From positions 14,356,501 to 14,420,500 of the forward strand of contig NC_079373.1 in the NCBI RefSeq assembly GCF_021018895.1: DNA of 64,000 nt. Direction: 5' to 3'. Numbering within the stretch: position 1 is the first letter of the stretch; every line of letters begins with the position of its first letter. Origin of the DNA: Seriola aureovittata (lineage: Eukaryota; Chordata; Actinopteri; Carangiformes; Carangidae). Under the pieces are notes generated by a model. That model saw nothing but the letters and a program-made list of their open reading frames with translations. It was not told the DNA's origin and did not search any database. Shown piece after piece: positions 51,462 to 63,468 of the stretch. Position numbers and translations under genes: made by a program.

Positions 51462-51557
51462 GAGGTCTTCATAATTAATCTTGTTCTGTTAAATAGAGAC
51501 ACCATTTTTGAGGTCTTCATAATTAATCCTGTTCTGTTAAATGGAGACACCATTTTT
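51462..51557. repeat. Two-copy 48-base tandem duplication
   Basis: A unit starting GAGGTCTTCATAATTAATC is repeated directly with a 48-base period and two differences between copies. It lies just beyond the 3' end of the choline transporter coding region, probably in its 3' UTR or just downstream. Confidence 0.9.
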
Positions 51558-51742
51558 CGACTGCCTCAACATACTGCTGGTCAGAGTTTGGTGCACGTAA
51601 AGTATATATAAATCAGTATTAAACACGTGTAGTATACAGTACGTGTAAAATTGTGCATAAAGAGTCTGTGCAGAGAAGAGGGTTGGTATTTGCATAAAAA
51701 AGGTTTGGGTATACTTTAGCTGAGGCTGTATTGAATTTGAGC

Positions 51743-54700
51743 TTAGAATTTTGTATTAAGAATACTGTTCTTTTTCTCCCGAGGAGAAGGTACCTCATCT
51801 TCCTCTGCTTCTGTTTTGTCTTCAAAAACCCCCAGTAAATCCCAGGACTCAGGAATGAATTGGTGACAGAAGCCTAGGTCCACCAGCCAGGACACTGTAA
51901 TAATACATATCACAGAAGAAAGCATGGCCAGAGTCCTGTAGGGAAAGTACTGTGTGATAACGCTGTTCTCCTCCCTCCAGCCGGGATACAGCAGAACAGG
52001 AGGGATCCCGAGCAATGGCTCCCCACTCAGCCCACGCAGCAGCAGCCCAACCACGTAGCCGCTAATAGCACCGTAGGTATTAGCATAGCGGAAGTGGAGC
52101 ACACAGATGAGCTGTGGGAAGATCACGCAGTAGAGGAGGTCCCCGCTTACCAGCCAGAAAGCGAACACACTGTCGTCACCGAAGGCCAGGCCTGTTCCCG
52201 CCAGGCCCACAAGCAGCACGCTAACACGGATCACCCGCTGCAGCTCCCGTTCTGAGGCCTGCAGGAAGAGAGAGAGAAAAGGGACGATAAAAATTGAGTT
52301 TCTTTGCTTAATACTGAACTAAACACACACGCACACGCACACACACACTCATACACACACACACACCTGCTTCCTCAATGTTGTCTTGTAAATGTTTTGT
52401 GTAAACATGGATGCTGAGGACAGCAGCACAGAGTCCATGGAGGACATAACTGCTGCAGCCACAGAACCAATGCCTAACACTGAGACCCAGGTGGGTGTGA
52501 GGTAGCGCAGGGCCAGTGGCAGGATCTTCCCTGCCTCCCCTCGTTCATAAGGAGGGGGTAGACCATACGCTGTCTGGTTCCAGTCTTTGAGAAAAGGAGA
52601 GGAAGAGAGGAAAAGAGATAAAGAGGTAGAGATAGAGACAGACAGGTGCGAGAGGAAAAGAAATATTGGGAGGGGAAGAAGTGTTTTAAGATTATGCTTA
52701 TGGTGTCAAACAAATTAAAATAAAAAATCAAGCACTGGGGAGAAGGAAGAAAAATGTCTGAAAATAGATATACATTATGCCCCACCATAATTAGTATGAT
52801 ATGCTAACAGTAACCAGTTATGCAAATGCTCACGGGAACTTTTCACACACACGTATGCAAATGCAACCCAGGTTATATCACCCCATGCCATTTATCATGG
52901 TAGTGGGTTCCAACTGTTAGAACATGCTGTCTAACTGAACCTACGAACGCACTGTATCTGAGGGTTTACATTCATGTGTACCTGCAGAGGCAGCCACTGC
53001 TCCGATGACCACAGAGGGGATTCCCATAATAAAAACTGTCCCAGCAGCAGCAAAACAGGTGACCTGGGCCTGAGCCGAGGAGGACGCGGAGAGGATCCTC
53101 TGGTATAGAGCTTGATAGGCCAGTCCCCCTAAAGCCTACAAGATACACATGCAGGCACAAAAAAGCACAGCTTAAAAATTCATGCAGTTCACAGCAGACG
53201 GTTTATCCGGTCAAACACAGATTTATCTAATTACATGAATAATAATGGGTGTATTATATTTGTCAGTATAATGTCTGAGTTCCCTTTAGCTGTTTCAGAT
53301 TCAGGGTCCTGGTGTGGTTCATGCTGGCTCATTGTCACACTGTCATGGCTTACTGGGGCTCTTGAATAGAACAGAGCCATCATTGTTATTCGTAACACTT
53401 AACAGTAGTGTGAGTGTTATTCATAACACTCACACTACTGTGATAAGTCAAAATGTCTTTTGGGAAAAAGGTCTCTTAACTAGGGGCACCCCAGCTGGTT
53501 TAACTTCTGGTATTTACATTTACACATTTAATACCATGCCATTCATTTTCAGCATTACCTTGTACCTTACAGGTACAAAGACATCAGACAAAGTCACAGG
53601 GGTCATAACAAGTCATACGGTCAAATGCTGACTATGTTGTTGCACATAAACAACTCTGACAGACATGCTTTTTTAACATTTCGGTATTTTGTCCAGAATT
53701 TGCCATGACTGAACAGCTCCAATGATGAATTACAGGTTTTCCTGAGCTTATACTAGATATCCACTATGTGGTGCTTCAGTCACCTAACTCCATTACACAC
53801 ACTGATACAAAATAAAATTTTGAAATCTAACCAATAACAGCATCTCATCTGCCCATTTTCCTGCATCCGCCAGCTCCAGCTCTCCTGTCCATGAGTTGCC
53901 ATTTGTTTGGTTGAGAAGGGCCATTTGAGGGTTCTCAGTGACTGCAGGACTGAGTAACAAAAAAGGAATACAGAGCCACTGAAACAGAGAAGAAAAAACA
54001 GCAATTATAGCATAACTGAGGACAAGCCATCAATTCATTACTTAAATTTCTTAATGAATGTATTTATCTATCTCAATGAAGTCCCATTATTTCTGTTGCC
54101 GTCCCTCCACCCTCCCTCTCTTCTCCACATTCCTCTGAGCATCCTCTGTTTCTCACCATGCTGAAAAAGATGAAGGAAAGCTGGATGATATCAGTATATG
54201 CAACGGAGTAGAGACCCCCTAGGAATGTATAGATGATGGAGACAGCCGCTGAGATAATGATGGAGAGGGCGGACGACAACCCAAGAATTATGCTCATCGT
54301 TCCTCCTGGATATTACACAGAAAACTCAATCAGAGATCAAAAATGTAATGTGATGATTTCATGTTAAATTTTGCCAAATAAAGCCACAAAGACTTGTGTG
54401 AAAAGTGTTACTTACCTAGAGCAGCAAGGATGCAGGCAACCCACAAAATATCACTGACCAACGCAGGAAGCAGTAGTGTTGCAGTGAACATGTTGCCATA
54501 GCGATGCTGAAAAGGGTCCAACATGGTCACGTAGCGCTTTGACCTCATTGGTTTCGCGAAAAACAACCCTCCTTCAGATACAGAGTAAACAAAAAATAAA
54601 TAAAACAACTGCTCTATCATAAAAAATCATCTAAAGCTTAAGATGAAACAGTTAATCAATTAATTAATTTGTCAAAAGAGTTTGAAAAAGACAACAAACA

Positions 54701-56624
54701 ACAACAAACAGCAACAGTTTTAATTCATAAATTTTATTATAATTTAAAAATGAACTTTTTTAAGCAAGGGCAGCAACAATTCACTGGTTGCAGATTCACA
54801 GTTTTTCTTAATCCTCTGTGATACAAAACTGAATCTCTCTTATAATGCACATACACTTCTTAGTTCAGTAAAATTGTATGTTGTTTTTAGGAGATGTGCT
54901 TGTTTTTTATTGCCAGATGTTAGCTTAGTGTACATTGTATACCATTCACTGGCTAGAAGAAATCACAGTCATGGTTATATTATCTGATGCTTTATATTTT
55001 CTGCTGCTAACCTGAACGAGTGCAATACAAGTGCAGTAACTTGCACGTGCATCCTAACATTTCTCTCTTTTACATGCCAAACACACTTCCTCAAACATAA
55101 CTTTGAGGAAAATGTATTCAATAATGAAAAACACTTTGGAACAATACTTCTGTGGAAACTTTCATTAGTCTTGTAGATTCACATACAGTTCTGTGCTACA
55201 GTTGGGTGCAACAACAGGAAACAAAACTGTGGCTTCTTTCTTCAGTAATAAAATGATTTTAATGGACTATATTTTGCATATAATTTGTGAAACTTTGTTT
55301 ATTCCAATATGGGAAGAATCTAAAGTAGCTCTTGCTTGACACACATCCATTTCAACTGGGTCTCATCTTTGGGTGTAGCCTGTATCTTGTCCAGTGCATG
55401 CTGGGATAAGTGAAAAGCCACAACACCACTATAGAAAGGTAAGCAGGTAAATAGCATGAAAGGATAAAATCCTGTGCTTTGCTTTAGGTGTACTTCTGCT
55501 GAATGCAGAATCACCATGGCTGCTGTATCTCCGTAAAAAAAAATTGCTACATCATAGGTCAAACATGAGCTGACATGTGCTTTATCAGATCTTTTTTGTG
55601 ACGGATCTTCAGATAAGTCTGAAGTCTTGAGCAGCATTGTGTGCAGTTGCGGTATTAGTCTTCAAACATATTCAAAACTAAACTCAGCTCTCAGTTCTGT
55701 TTTTACTGTCTCTTTGGTTATCTGCACATGCTTTCTGTCTGCCATGATTCTTTCATTTCAGTTGTCATTTGAGGTTGCCTCAAAGACACGTCACTGCCTC
55801 AAAGTTCCGTGTGTGTGGGAACCGTGGTCATCAGATGTGTTGAGACAATGTGCATTTCTGATGAACTAATAAGAGTGTATGCCTCGTAAATTTTTTATAC
55901 ACAACTAATGGTAACGTTTTGACTAAACTATTGTTGAAGAGCCAAAAACTATGACACACCCACACACTCAAAAGCACATGTGTATGTGTCACATCCTGTG
56001 ACACTTGAGTATGCACGGCTGAAAATACAACACCAGGGTGCTACTACTTACCCAAAACAAGAAGATAAAATGTCAGATAGATTTTTTGGAGGAGTATACT
56101 AATCATGTTTGTCATTTGTAAGTTTATGTAATAACGATGACCTCTTCCTCTGTTATATGCCATTATGCTGAGGTTTCATTTGTTTCTGTTACTTACCCAG
56201 AAGAAAATTGATAAGATAGGCAGGAGGCCCCATTGCCCAAATGAGACCTTGAGAAGGAGAATAAACAGCTTCAGCAGTTCCCATAATATAGCCTCCGCCA
56301 ACCCATGTTGCTGAAAGGGAGGCAAAGACAACAAGTGAAGACTGGAGTAAGAAAACAGACAGAAAGGAGCTTAGGATACACACATTAAGGACCACATGTC
56401 AACCACTGATACATGACAGACATGAAAAGAAAGCTTCTACCTGTCATGGTGAAAACCCCAACCAGGACACTGATGTTGCGGCCACCAACAATGGTAACTT
56501 CACTCTTGCTTCCAGCACATGTCTTCTCCACTTTCTTGGATTTTCGAGATGCCCAGATCCCAATTACCAGGATGACAAGATAAAAAACCACAACGGCCAC
56601 CAGTCCAGGGACATCCACTGCCAT
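51743..56624 (-). CDS. slc5a7: High-affinity choline transporter 1-like (SLC5A7 family)
   Basis: A sodium- and chloride-coupled choline carrier of the SLC5 family; CHT1 supplies choline for acetylcholine synthesis in cholinergic terminals. Eight coding exons join in frame: 56441-56624, 56197-56310, 54416-54571, 54157-54305, 53832-53978, 52982-53135, 52367-52584 and 51743-52258 (545 residues; human CHT1 has 580). All introns are GT-AG. Start [16 protein letters not shown] is chosen because it aligns with the family N-terminus. Hallmarks: [57 protein letters not shown] (conserved glycosylation sequon), AAVMSSMDS and GEPLL. Differences from human CHT1: GGRN for GGRD in the first segment, and a short acidic C-terminal tail without the long regulatory tail. 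This divergence suggests a fish paralog rather than the orthologous slc5a7. Confidence 0.94.
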
Positions 56625-59336
56625 GATTGTCTGGTTACACAATGCACAGTCCATCAATTGCACTGACAGACAGTGTGTCATATAAAACACAATAAGTGCA
56701 CAAATTTAAAAACAAAAAAGCAGCTGTTGCAAGTTTAACATGAGTCAGAGGTTTAACAATGGGGCTGTGCCACAACCCCCAATGAGAGTTACTGCCATTG
56801 TCTTTCGTCATCTCCAGGAAGCACCACGTCATTAGGGCGATAAGACCTTTTGAGGCAACTAGTCTGAACTTGACTTTCACAGGCTGTAAATAGGCACTGA
56901 CAAGGCATCTCCCACCCATCCGCTATACAGTACACATATATTGTAGTACAATCACTGCCAGTATAACTTTCTCTAGGATGCCAAACAAGTGTCAGCAAAG
57001 CCTTAATGTACTCTGGCTCTCATTTGTAAAAAACAGGGCGGTATCATAACCTTTTACATTTAAACTAACATTAACAGAATAAGCACTTAACTTCTGGGAG
57101 CAATCCCGACTGAATAAGACTGTCATATCAGGGATGTAAAACCTCATGTGGAAGAGTAATCCAAAGTGATAACCTCCGTTATCTTGCCTGAGAATATAAG
57201 CCTGAGACCCACAACACACAAATAGCTGATCAACAGGGGGTATCACCCAGGGATGCTCCACATAGATAAAAAGCATGTAGCCAGGCAACCTTTGAGGACC
57301 CTGATCTCATGTCCTCAGTGTTTTTTCAAGGAATTTGTGCTTTAGCAACCCGCAGGGAGTTTGGATTTTTCACTTTAAACCGCACACGTTTCTTAAGGCT
57401 GGTTCAAGTATTTTTAGATCCAGTATTTTTCCACCTGAATCAGTTTTTCTCCACCAGAGCTGTTTTCCTAGCACTGTGGCTTTCAAACTGTTTTTAAAAC
57501 TTCATGTTGGGAAATAGACTTATTTCAAATTGTTTATTTTAAATTATGGGTCTTCAATTTCCTTGTAAATTCATTGGCAGTTTCCTGGAAAGAGCGATGT
57601 AATCTAGCACTAATTGTAGGGAATAAAGCTCTGAGACATTTTAGTTTGAGTTCACCAGTTGTTTATTTCCAGAAGAATTTCCTTGAAAGAACTACTTGTT
57701 CTTGTAGACTTGTAGAAAACATTGCTGAGCAGTTAACTGTGAAAAATCTAGATAGTTTGAAATGTTATCAGCAAAGTCAGTTAGTTGCAATTCTATTTAC
57801 CTTGCTTAAATCTTTCACTCCCATTGCATCCTCTTAAATTAGTGAGTTAAACTGTAATGCGTTATATGCTCTCTCTTTATAAACAATAGTTGGTCTAATA
57901 TTTAATTTTATTTGAGAGAGTGTACAAACACCATAAGGGTTTGTCATTATAAAATATGCTCAAGAGCTTCTGCAATGGTATAATCTGTACCAATCTCAGT
58001 AAAACCCCTCATTAAACCTGTCATAATTTATTGATCCTAGTTTCTCCCCCTGAGTTACACTAAGCTATTGAGATGTATTTTCTAACATTTTGGTAGATTT
58101 AACACCAGTTAAATCAGGGTGCTTTCACTGCAGTGGGCCAAATAAATGGTTATTTAGATACAACAATGTTAGAAATAATCTTGTATAAAGTAATTCTATG
58201 GATATTTAAAGTAGAACATTAAACATATACCACTTTGAGTATCTGAGGTAAAAGTATTATTATACAGGCAGAAATTAAAACCACTTTCACTTATACCACA
58301 CAAATATTGGATCATTACCTATGTATTATTGTGTACGTGCCGTTTGATTACTGAATTGTTCAGGGGTGGAGCTATTTTACTTGATATCCTTTTCAGTGTA
58401 TGGCGGAAAAGAATAACACATTAGATTTCATAAGATTAACATGTTTTGTATGTAACATTAGCGATATAGCTATAGTTGTTAAATAAATTTAGCGGATTAA
58501 AAAAAAAGTTCTGTATTTCCTCTATAAATGTAGTAGACTATCCGTAAAAAAAAGTAAATACTCGAATAAATTAGAAATAGCCAACGATTAAGTTACTGTA
58601 TGCAGACTACATTCCACCACTGATTAAGACCACACTGAACATATTGCCTTAGGCAGTTTTCTCCCTCAATGTGCAGAGATAGAACAGGTTACGAGTCTTT
58701 AAATATTTCCGTATCTGCGAAAAACGGACTTTAGGATTGCGGTCTAGCGTTAATTCCTCTATCACAACAAATTAACGCGTAAATGCCTTAAAATTAACCC
58801 AAAACAACCACAAAATCTTGAGGAAGTCTTCACATACGAATTTCTCCATCATCTGGGCACGAGGACTATCAAACATAGGTCATTTATACAACATCTCCTC
58901 TCATAAATAACGTTAGCCTGTAACAATGAATACATTAACGATTAGAAGGGGAGACGCCACAGATTCTTCAAAACAGGAAATTATCAGTAGCTACGGATAA
59001 TTTGTTATCGATATGGTTATAAATATGTTCAATATTGGTTTTATCCGGTGCAGACAGGTTCAGATGTCTGCGCCTGTTCTCACAGTCAGGATGAAATTAG
59101 CAGGCAGGTGCGTGCTAGACCCCGGTAGTAGCCCGCATTTAGCTAACGTTATGTTTTAACCACTATAAATGGTTAAAATTACCCAAGTATAAACATAATA
59201 AAATGAATTGAATGAATCCAATTCAAATAATTTTAATGATACAGAGACCATGATGTGTTATTCAGCCTGCCGACAACAAAAGATTAAAGATGAGATTATA
59301 ATTGTATTCCAGTGCAGTGGCTAGTGTATTTGTACC
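56625..59336 (-). other. Inferred 5' UTR intron of the choline transporter gene
   Basis: This AT-rich stretch between the coding start and the upstream splice donor at 59335/59334 contains no recognised exon apart from the short 5' UTR part that must precede 56624. Possible acceptors just upstream of the ATG are AACCAG (near 56630) and CTGTCAG (near 56664). Small open frames here look random. Confidence 0.5.
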
Positions 59337-59430
59337 TTTGAGGAGAGCCGACGTCCTTTCTCCGATACATCTGCCGCCTCCGGTGAGGTACTGACTCGCT
59401 GGTCACTTCTTCCCTATTGTTGTCTCCCTC
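59337..59430 (-). other. Probable non-coding first exon of the choline transporter gene
   Basis: On the minus strand the sequence ends CTCCTCAAAG/GTACAAATAC, a good splice donor with last exon base 59336, in a locally GC-rich stretch. Human SLC5A7 also has a non-coding first exon. A short upstream ATG frame (MYRRKDVGSPQ...) runs into the donor. The upstream end of the exon is only estimated. Assignment to this gene is by position and strand; no other minus-strand gene lies nearby that needs it. Confidence 0.5.
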
Positions 59431-59600
59431 TGAAACGTGACTCCCCGAGTCGCGTTCAACGCTGTCAAAACGTACAGAAACGTTTTTACACAGCAGCGAC
59501 TATGTATTGGACGTGTTCTTGCAAGCAGTTTGTAGCTCCTGCTACATTCAATATTTAGATGGCACGTACCCCGGAAAGGGAGCTGAAAGTGCGACAGATT
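59431..59600 (-). promoter_or_regulatory. Candidate promoter of the choline transporter gene
   Basis: The stretch upstream of the putative first exon has several CpGs and an inverted ATTGG (59506-59510), that is, a CCAAT box on the minus strand about 170 bases upstream of the first donor. No convincing TATA box is seen at the expected place. The transcription start is not fixed. Confidence 0.35.
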
Positions 59601-59771
59601 TTAAATTCTGTTGTGAAACGTTGCAAACCGGTGCAGTTGAAACGTTTTCACTTGAACGCCTCCTGAACAGGAGGCCGTGATAAAAGAGAAACCATCACTC
59701 CAGTGTGCGTTATCTATGATAGAGAATACAGTGTGTGAGTGTGTGTGTGGGTGTGTGTATGTGTGTGTGTG

Positions 59772-59807
<36 letters not shown>

Positions 59808-60760
59808 TGTTTGTAAATTGTACTTACGTGATTATGTTTTAGCCCGTGACAGGGCAAACACACGTGGTCATCACCACCAAAACACCGTCATATCCACTTT
59901 ACCCCCTATACTATGCTTAGATGTTTTTCACTGTTGACACATGATGCCCGAAAGGTAACACGATCGAGCACTTATACTTGGCTAATGCATAAGTGATGTA
60001 CATAATAGACTATAATGATACCGCAGGAGTAGCTTTATAATAATAAAATTAACCTCTATGTCTATATTGAATTGACTCAGTAAGGTCACAGTTACACTAA
60101 TAACGATCCTAAGTTTGCTAACATCAGTTAACATTATACATAACTGGTTACTTATCATTCCAGACCAAGTAATGTATAATAATTTATAAAACCTGTAAAT
60201 GGACAACTTAACAGGACCATTTTCACTGTCATATAGCATAAGTTATCATGAATTTTTAAAAGAACATACAGATGAAATTACATTTCTTATAAGGAGGAAA
60301 GAATCAAAAATGACCAAAACGTTTACTTTTTATTCTATCACCTTTTTAGATGTTTGTACCTCACTAAAAGGTGAACAGGCTGAAGTAAGCTGGTGAGGAC
60401 TGTTTAGATCCTTCTTTTTTCTTAAATTCAATGCACTTTTAATGGCGGAGCCCATTCTTCATCCCCTTATCTCATGAATATCTTCTTTAAAAATAATTAT
60501 TTCAGGGGAAATTCCAAATGCATGGAAGACTTGCCAAATCACACTACTGTCCAGTATCACATTTAGTTTACTATTATGCTATTGCCTAACTAGAACAATG
60601 GAAGTGTTAGAAGAAACATATCAAATGCTTCTTTCTACAGAGCCTCCTGGTGGTTTGGTTGGCGTGTGTATCATATGTCATCCAAGTTGAAGTCCAGCTT
60701 GGAATCTCTTTGCACAAGAAAAAACAAAACCAGTGACCCAAAAAGGAAATAAAAACAGCC
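59601..60760. other. Interval between choline transporter and cfap161
   Basis: It holds a (GT)n-(CT)n-(GT)n compound microsatellite at about 59730-59811. The rest is AT-rich sequence with no recognised exon or RNA gene. Confidence 0.6.
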
Positions 60761-60766
60761 TTTATT
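60761..60766 (-). promoter_or_regulatory. cfap161: cfap161 polyadenylation signal
   Basis: TTTATT on the plus strand is AATAAA on the minus strand, 83 bases downstream of the cfap161 stop codon. It is the first canonical hexamer met, and implies a short 3' UTR. Confidence 0.6.
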
Positions 60767-60848
60767 TTAAAAGGTTTGGGCGTTGTTAATGATGTTGTAT
60801 GTTTCTGCTTTTTTGTGTATTTCACCATGAGAGTGGATTGTGTAAGAT

Positions 60849-62811
60849 TTAGTCTGGGTTAGACTGTGTGAGCTCCTTGTTGTTAGCCACTGACTCTGGG
60901 TTCCTGAGAAGAACAAGCCCGTCTCCTGCAGGGTCAGAGGTGCATAGTATCCAGTGGTTATTGTCCTGTTCAGCTTTGTGGGAGTCCAAGAAGGTGTTAG
61001 CCGTCATCTCATGCTCTTTGCCATATGTGGTCCTGCAGGGACACAACTAGTTATCTACAGAACGACAGCAGGCATGCACATGCTGTAACATGACTTGAAG
61101 CTGCCATATTGGAAGCGCTAATCTTTTGACAACAGGTGCTTTGAAGATCTGACTGTAACTAAATTAGCAGTTTGACTGTGTCATTTGGAGTCTTCGTGTT
61201 GTATTTCTGTGACATTTTGACAGGAAACTGATTATTTTTTGTTAAGATACATCAGATTGATTGGTTTAAGAAACCTGATTCTTTTCAAACTACAGGACAT
61301 TGCTGCCTTGGAGATGACTAGGAGTAGAGATAAGTATTTCAGGTCACTGTGACCTAAATTGGGAAAACAGTTATACGATTTGCGTTATCATGTCACTATA
61401 TCCCATGTCATGTGGGTTACAGTAACATGTTATCACTCTTTCTGTATATTACATATTTAGCTTTTATTGACATGCTTTGGTCATATGAGAGCAGCACAAA
61501 TCAAAAGCCTTTATATGGCATTCAACACAGGAAAATGGAAAATACCAAAGGACTTGATCGCCCAGAACAGCAAGAGCCTGGTTTGTCTTGCAGTGTATGA
61601 TCAACACCTTCACATTAGCCTGTGAAGAAGAAAAAAAAAGATTATTGATAATTGCATAGCAATTCTCAAGGCAACAGAAGTAAAGGAAAGCAAAAGAAAC
61701 ACTGTGTTCAGTGTATTCTGTGTTTAGTTACTGATTAAAATAACAGTGAATGCTGATGTTGCAACTAACACGTGACAACAAATGGACCAGTCAACCATAA
61801 AGCTCTAACAAAGACTTACAGGAACAGGTTGACCCTCGTATTCAAGCCTTTCCTGGGGATCAAAGTGCACTATCTTCCACCATGACAGAAAGGAGCAATC
61901 GTCAACCAAGTTTACCTCTTGCAGGCGGGACTTCTTTGCACACTTTAAATGAAGTCACAATAATATGAGATTAACAATGGTAGAAGAGCTAGTGAAAAGA
62001 ACAAACATAACTGCTTTTCCTTTGCCATTTAACTTTAAGTATGCATTTCAGATTTCTGCATTTGCACTTTGTTAAACATCTCATCACAGTTGCTGGTTGC
62101 TCAGTGTACTGTATTCTCCTTTATGGTCTTCTACCTTTTGAAAACTTTGTAGGTCACTCGTCAAGTAAAGCTGAGGAAACAAAGGAAGAAAAAATCATTA
62201 AACACACAAAGTGACACAAATATGTAATTCATGTGTTTTTTTGGAATCATTCATAGACATAATGCAAAGTGAAACACCTTTGCTGTTTAATGATATTCTC
62301 ATAATTCAACCATAAAGTCTCTTATTACTGTTATTAGATGTTGATGCACTTTTGTAAAGTTGAGGGACTCTCAAGAGACCGATTAAAAAATCAAAATCAA
62401 AGCAGCACAGGCAGAGATAACCTGATTCTTAGTCCCTATTATAACACTTCCATTATGCAGCTCAGTTGCATCTACTGTATCATTAGACCTGCCCTGCCTG
62501 GTAAATGCCCTCTTCATTCAAACTCTGTGCAAACCATGTGTAACACATTCTCCATCTCAACTGAGATAACCTGGTTCCATAATGACCCATCATCAGGGCT
62601 GTTTTCTTAGACTTTAAAAAGATCCCCTCTGTGCCACAGAGGATATTACACAACTGTTTTTACAAGCCACATGGTGCTCCTCGTGACGTACAAACTGATT
62701 TCCATGTGTTAAATCAGTGGAGAGCCCCTTTAAAATAGAAGTCAGTCTTTGCATAAAGTGCTATGTGTGACTCCACAATTTTAAATGGCTGTTTGATGGT
62801 TAAGAATTGGT

Positions 62812-62864
<53 letters not shown>

Positions 62865-63468
62865 CACTTACTTCCCTGGCAAAGCCACTTGTTGTTTTCA
62901 GGGCAAAACTCTTCTCATAAACCAGAGTCGATCCTTCCGGACTGCCATCTACACTGTAGTCATACAAGCAGTGTTACAGGTTCACATCTGGGAGTAATAC
63001 CACGTGTACTGAGGTGTCTGTTGATGCAGTTTTAAGTGTGTTTGTGTGTGTACCTGGTAATTATGAAGGCAGTGCGTGTGCAGGGCTGAATACCTCTTCC
63101 TGCACTGATTCCACATGGGGCCTGAATGCCAGGCGAAGGAATCTTTATCAAACTGTTAATGTCTGCATTAATGCTTACTGTGCTGCACTCCCTGTTTTCT
63201 CCTCCCATGTTGACCAACATTACTACATCCCCAAAGTGCAATCTTCCATCATTTGTCACAGAGAGATTCACCTACACACATGGACAAACACCATCATCAT
63301 TGTCATTATCGTCCCCATCATCATTGTGTATTACTCTTGTTGTTAATGGTTTTCTTTATTAGATTAAATGCAATTTACCGGCCTCAAAATGTTCTGTTTG
63401 AGGAAGTCTACTTTCTGGGCAACAAGATCACCCCTCTTCTTCTTCTCCAGATACTCTTTCTTTGCATC
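60849..63468 (-). CDS. cfap161: Cilia and flagella associated protein 161 (partial, first coding exon off window)
   Basis: CFAP161 is a microtubule inner protein that binds inside the doublet microtubules of motile cilia and flagella. Seven coding exons join in frame: 63379-63468, 63054-63271, 62872-62953, 62135-62170, 61820-61942, 61546-61619 and 60849-61032 (268 residues plus stop; the human protein is 301 residues, so about 30 N-terminal residues lie beyond base 64000). Matching strings: YLEKKKRGDL...LKQNILRP, NLSVTNDGRLHFGDVVMLVN, APCGISAG, RLEYEGQPVP, KVLIIHCKTNQALAV and YGKEHEMTANTFLDSHKAEQ. Two junctions are less certain: the acceptor at 61942 (ATTTAAAG, chosen because it keeps the human spacing) and the donor at 61546 (TTTG/GTATTT), which gives Trp before TTYGKE. 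Antisense open frames over these exons are shadows. Confidence 0.92.
62816..62863. repeat. (GT)n microsatellite next to a cfap161 splice donor
   Basis: A pure GT run on the plus strand, so (CA)n in the cfap161 transcript, starting eight bases inside the intron after the exon that ends at 62872. Confidence 0.95.

Larger units (their letters stand above)
47761..51742. other. Interval between igf1r promoter and choline transporter: no gene seen
   Basis: No exon was recognised. It holds a G26 run (49108-49133), a T-rich/G9 stretch at 50588-50699, the 48-base tandem duplication (51462-51557) and the probable 3' UTR of the choline transporter gene (below 51742). The words AGTGGTTCTCAAC and GGGGTCACAAGATTA near 48.09-48.14 kb resemble a common fish repeat, but the copy is too diverged to name. 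Confidence 0.6.

Noticed and set aside
55320..55637. 105-codon minus-strand frame inside an intron of the choline transporter gene
   Set aside because: It is not needed by the transporter, whose flanking exons join in frame without it, and I do not recognise the sequence.
59337..59371. Upstream ATG frame (MYRRKDVGSPQ) in the putative first exon of the choline transporter gene
   Set aside because: Could be an alternative N-terminus or an upstream frame, but the acceptor it would join is unknown and the family start is clear in the next exon.
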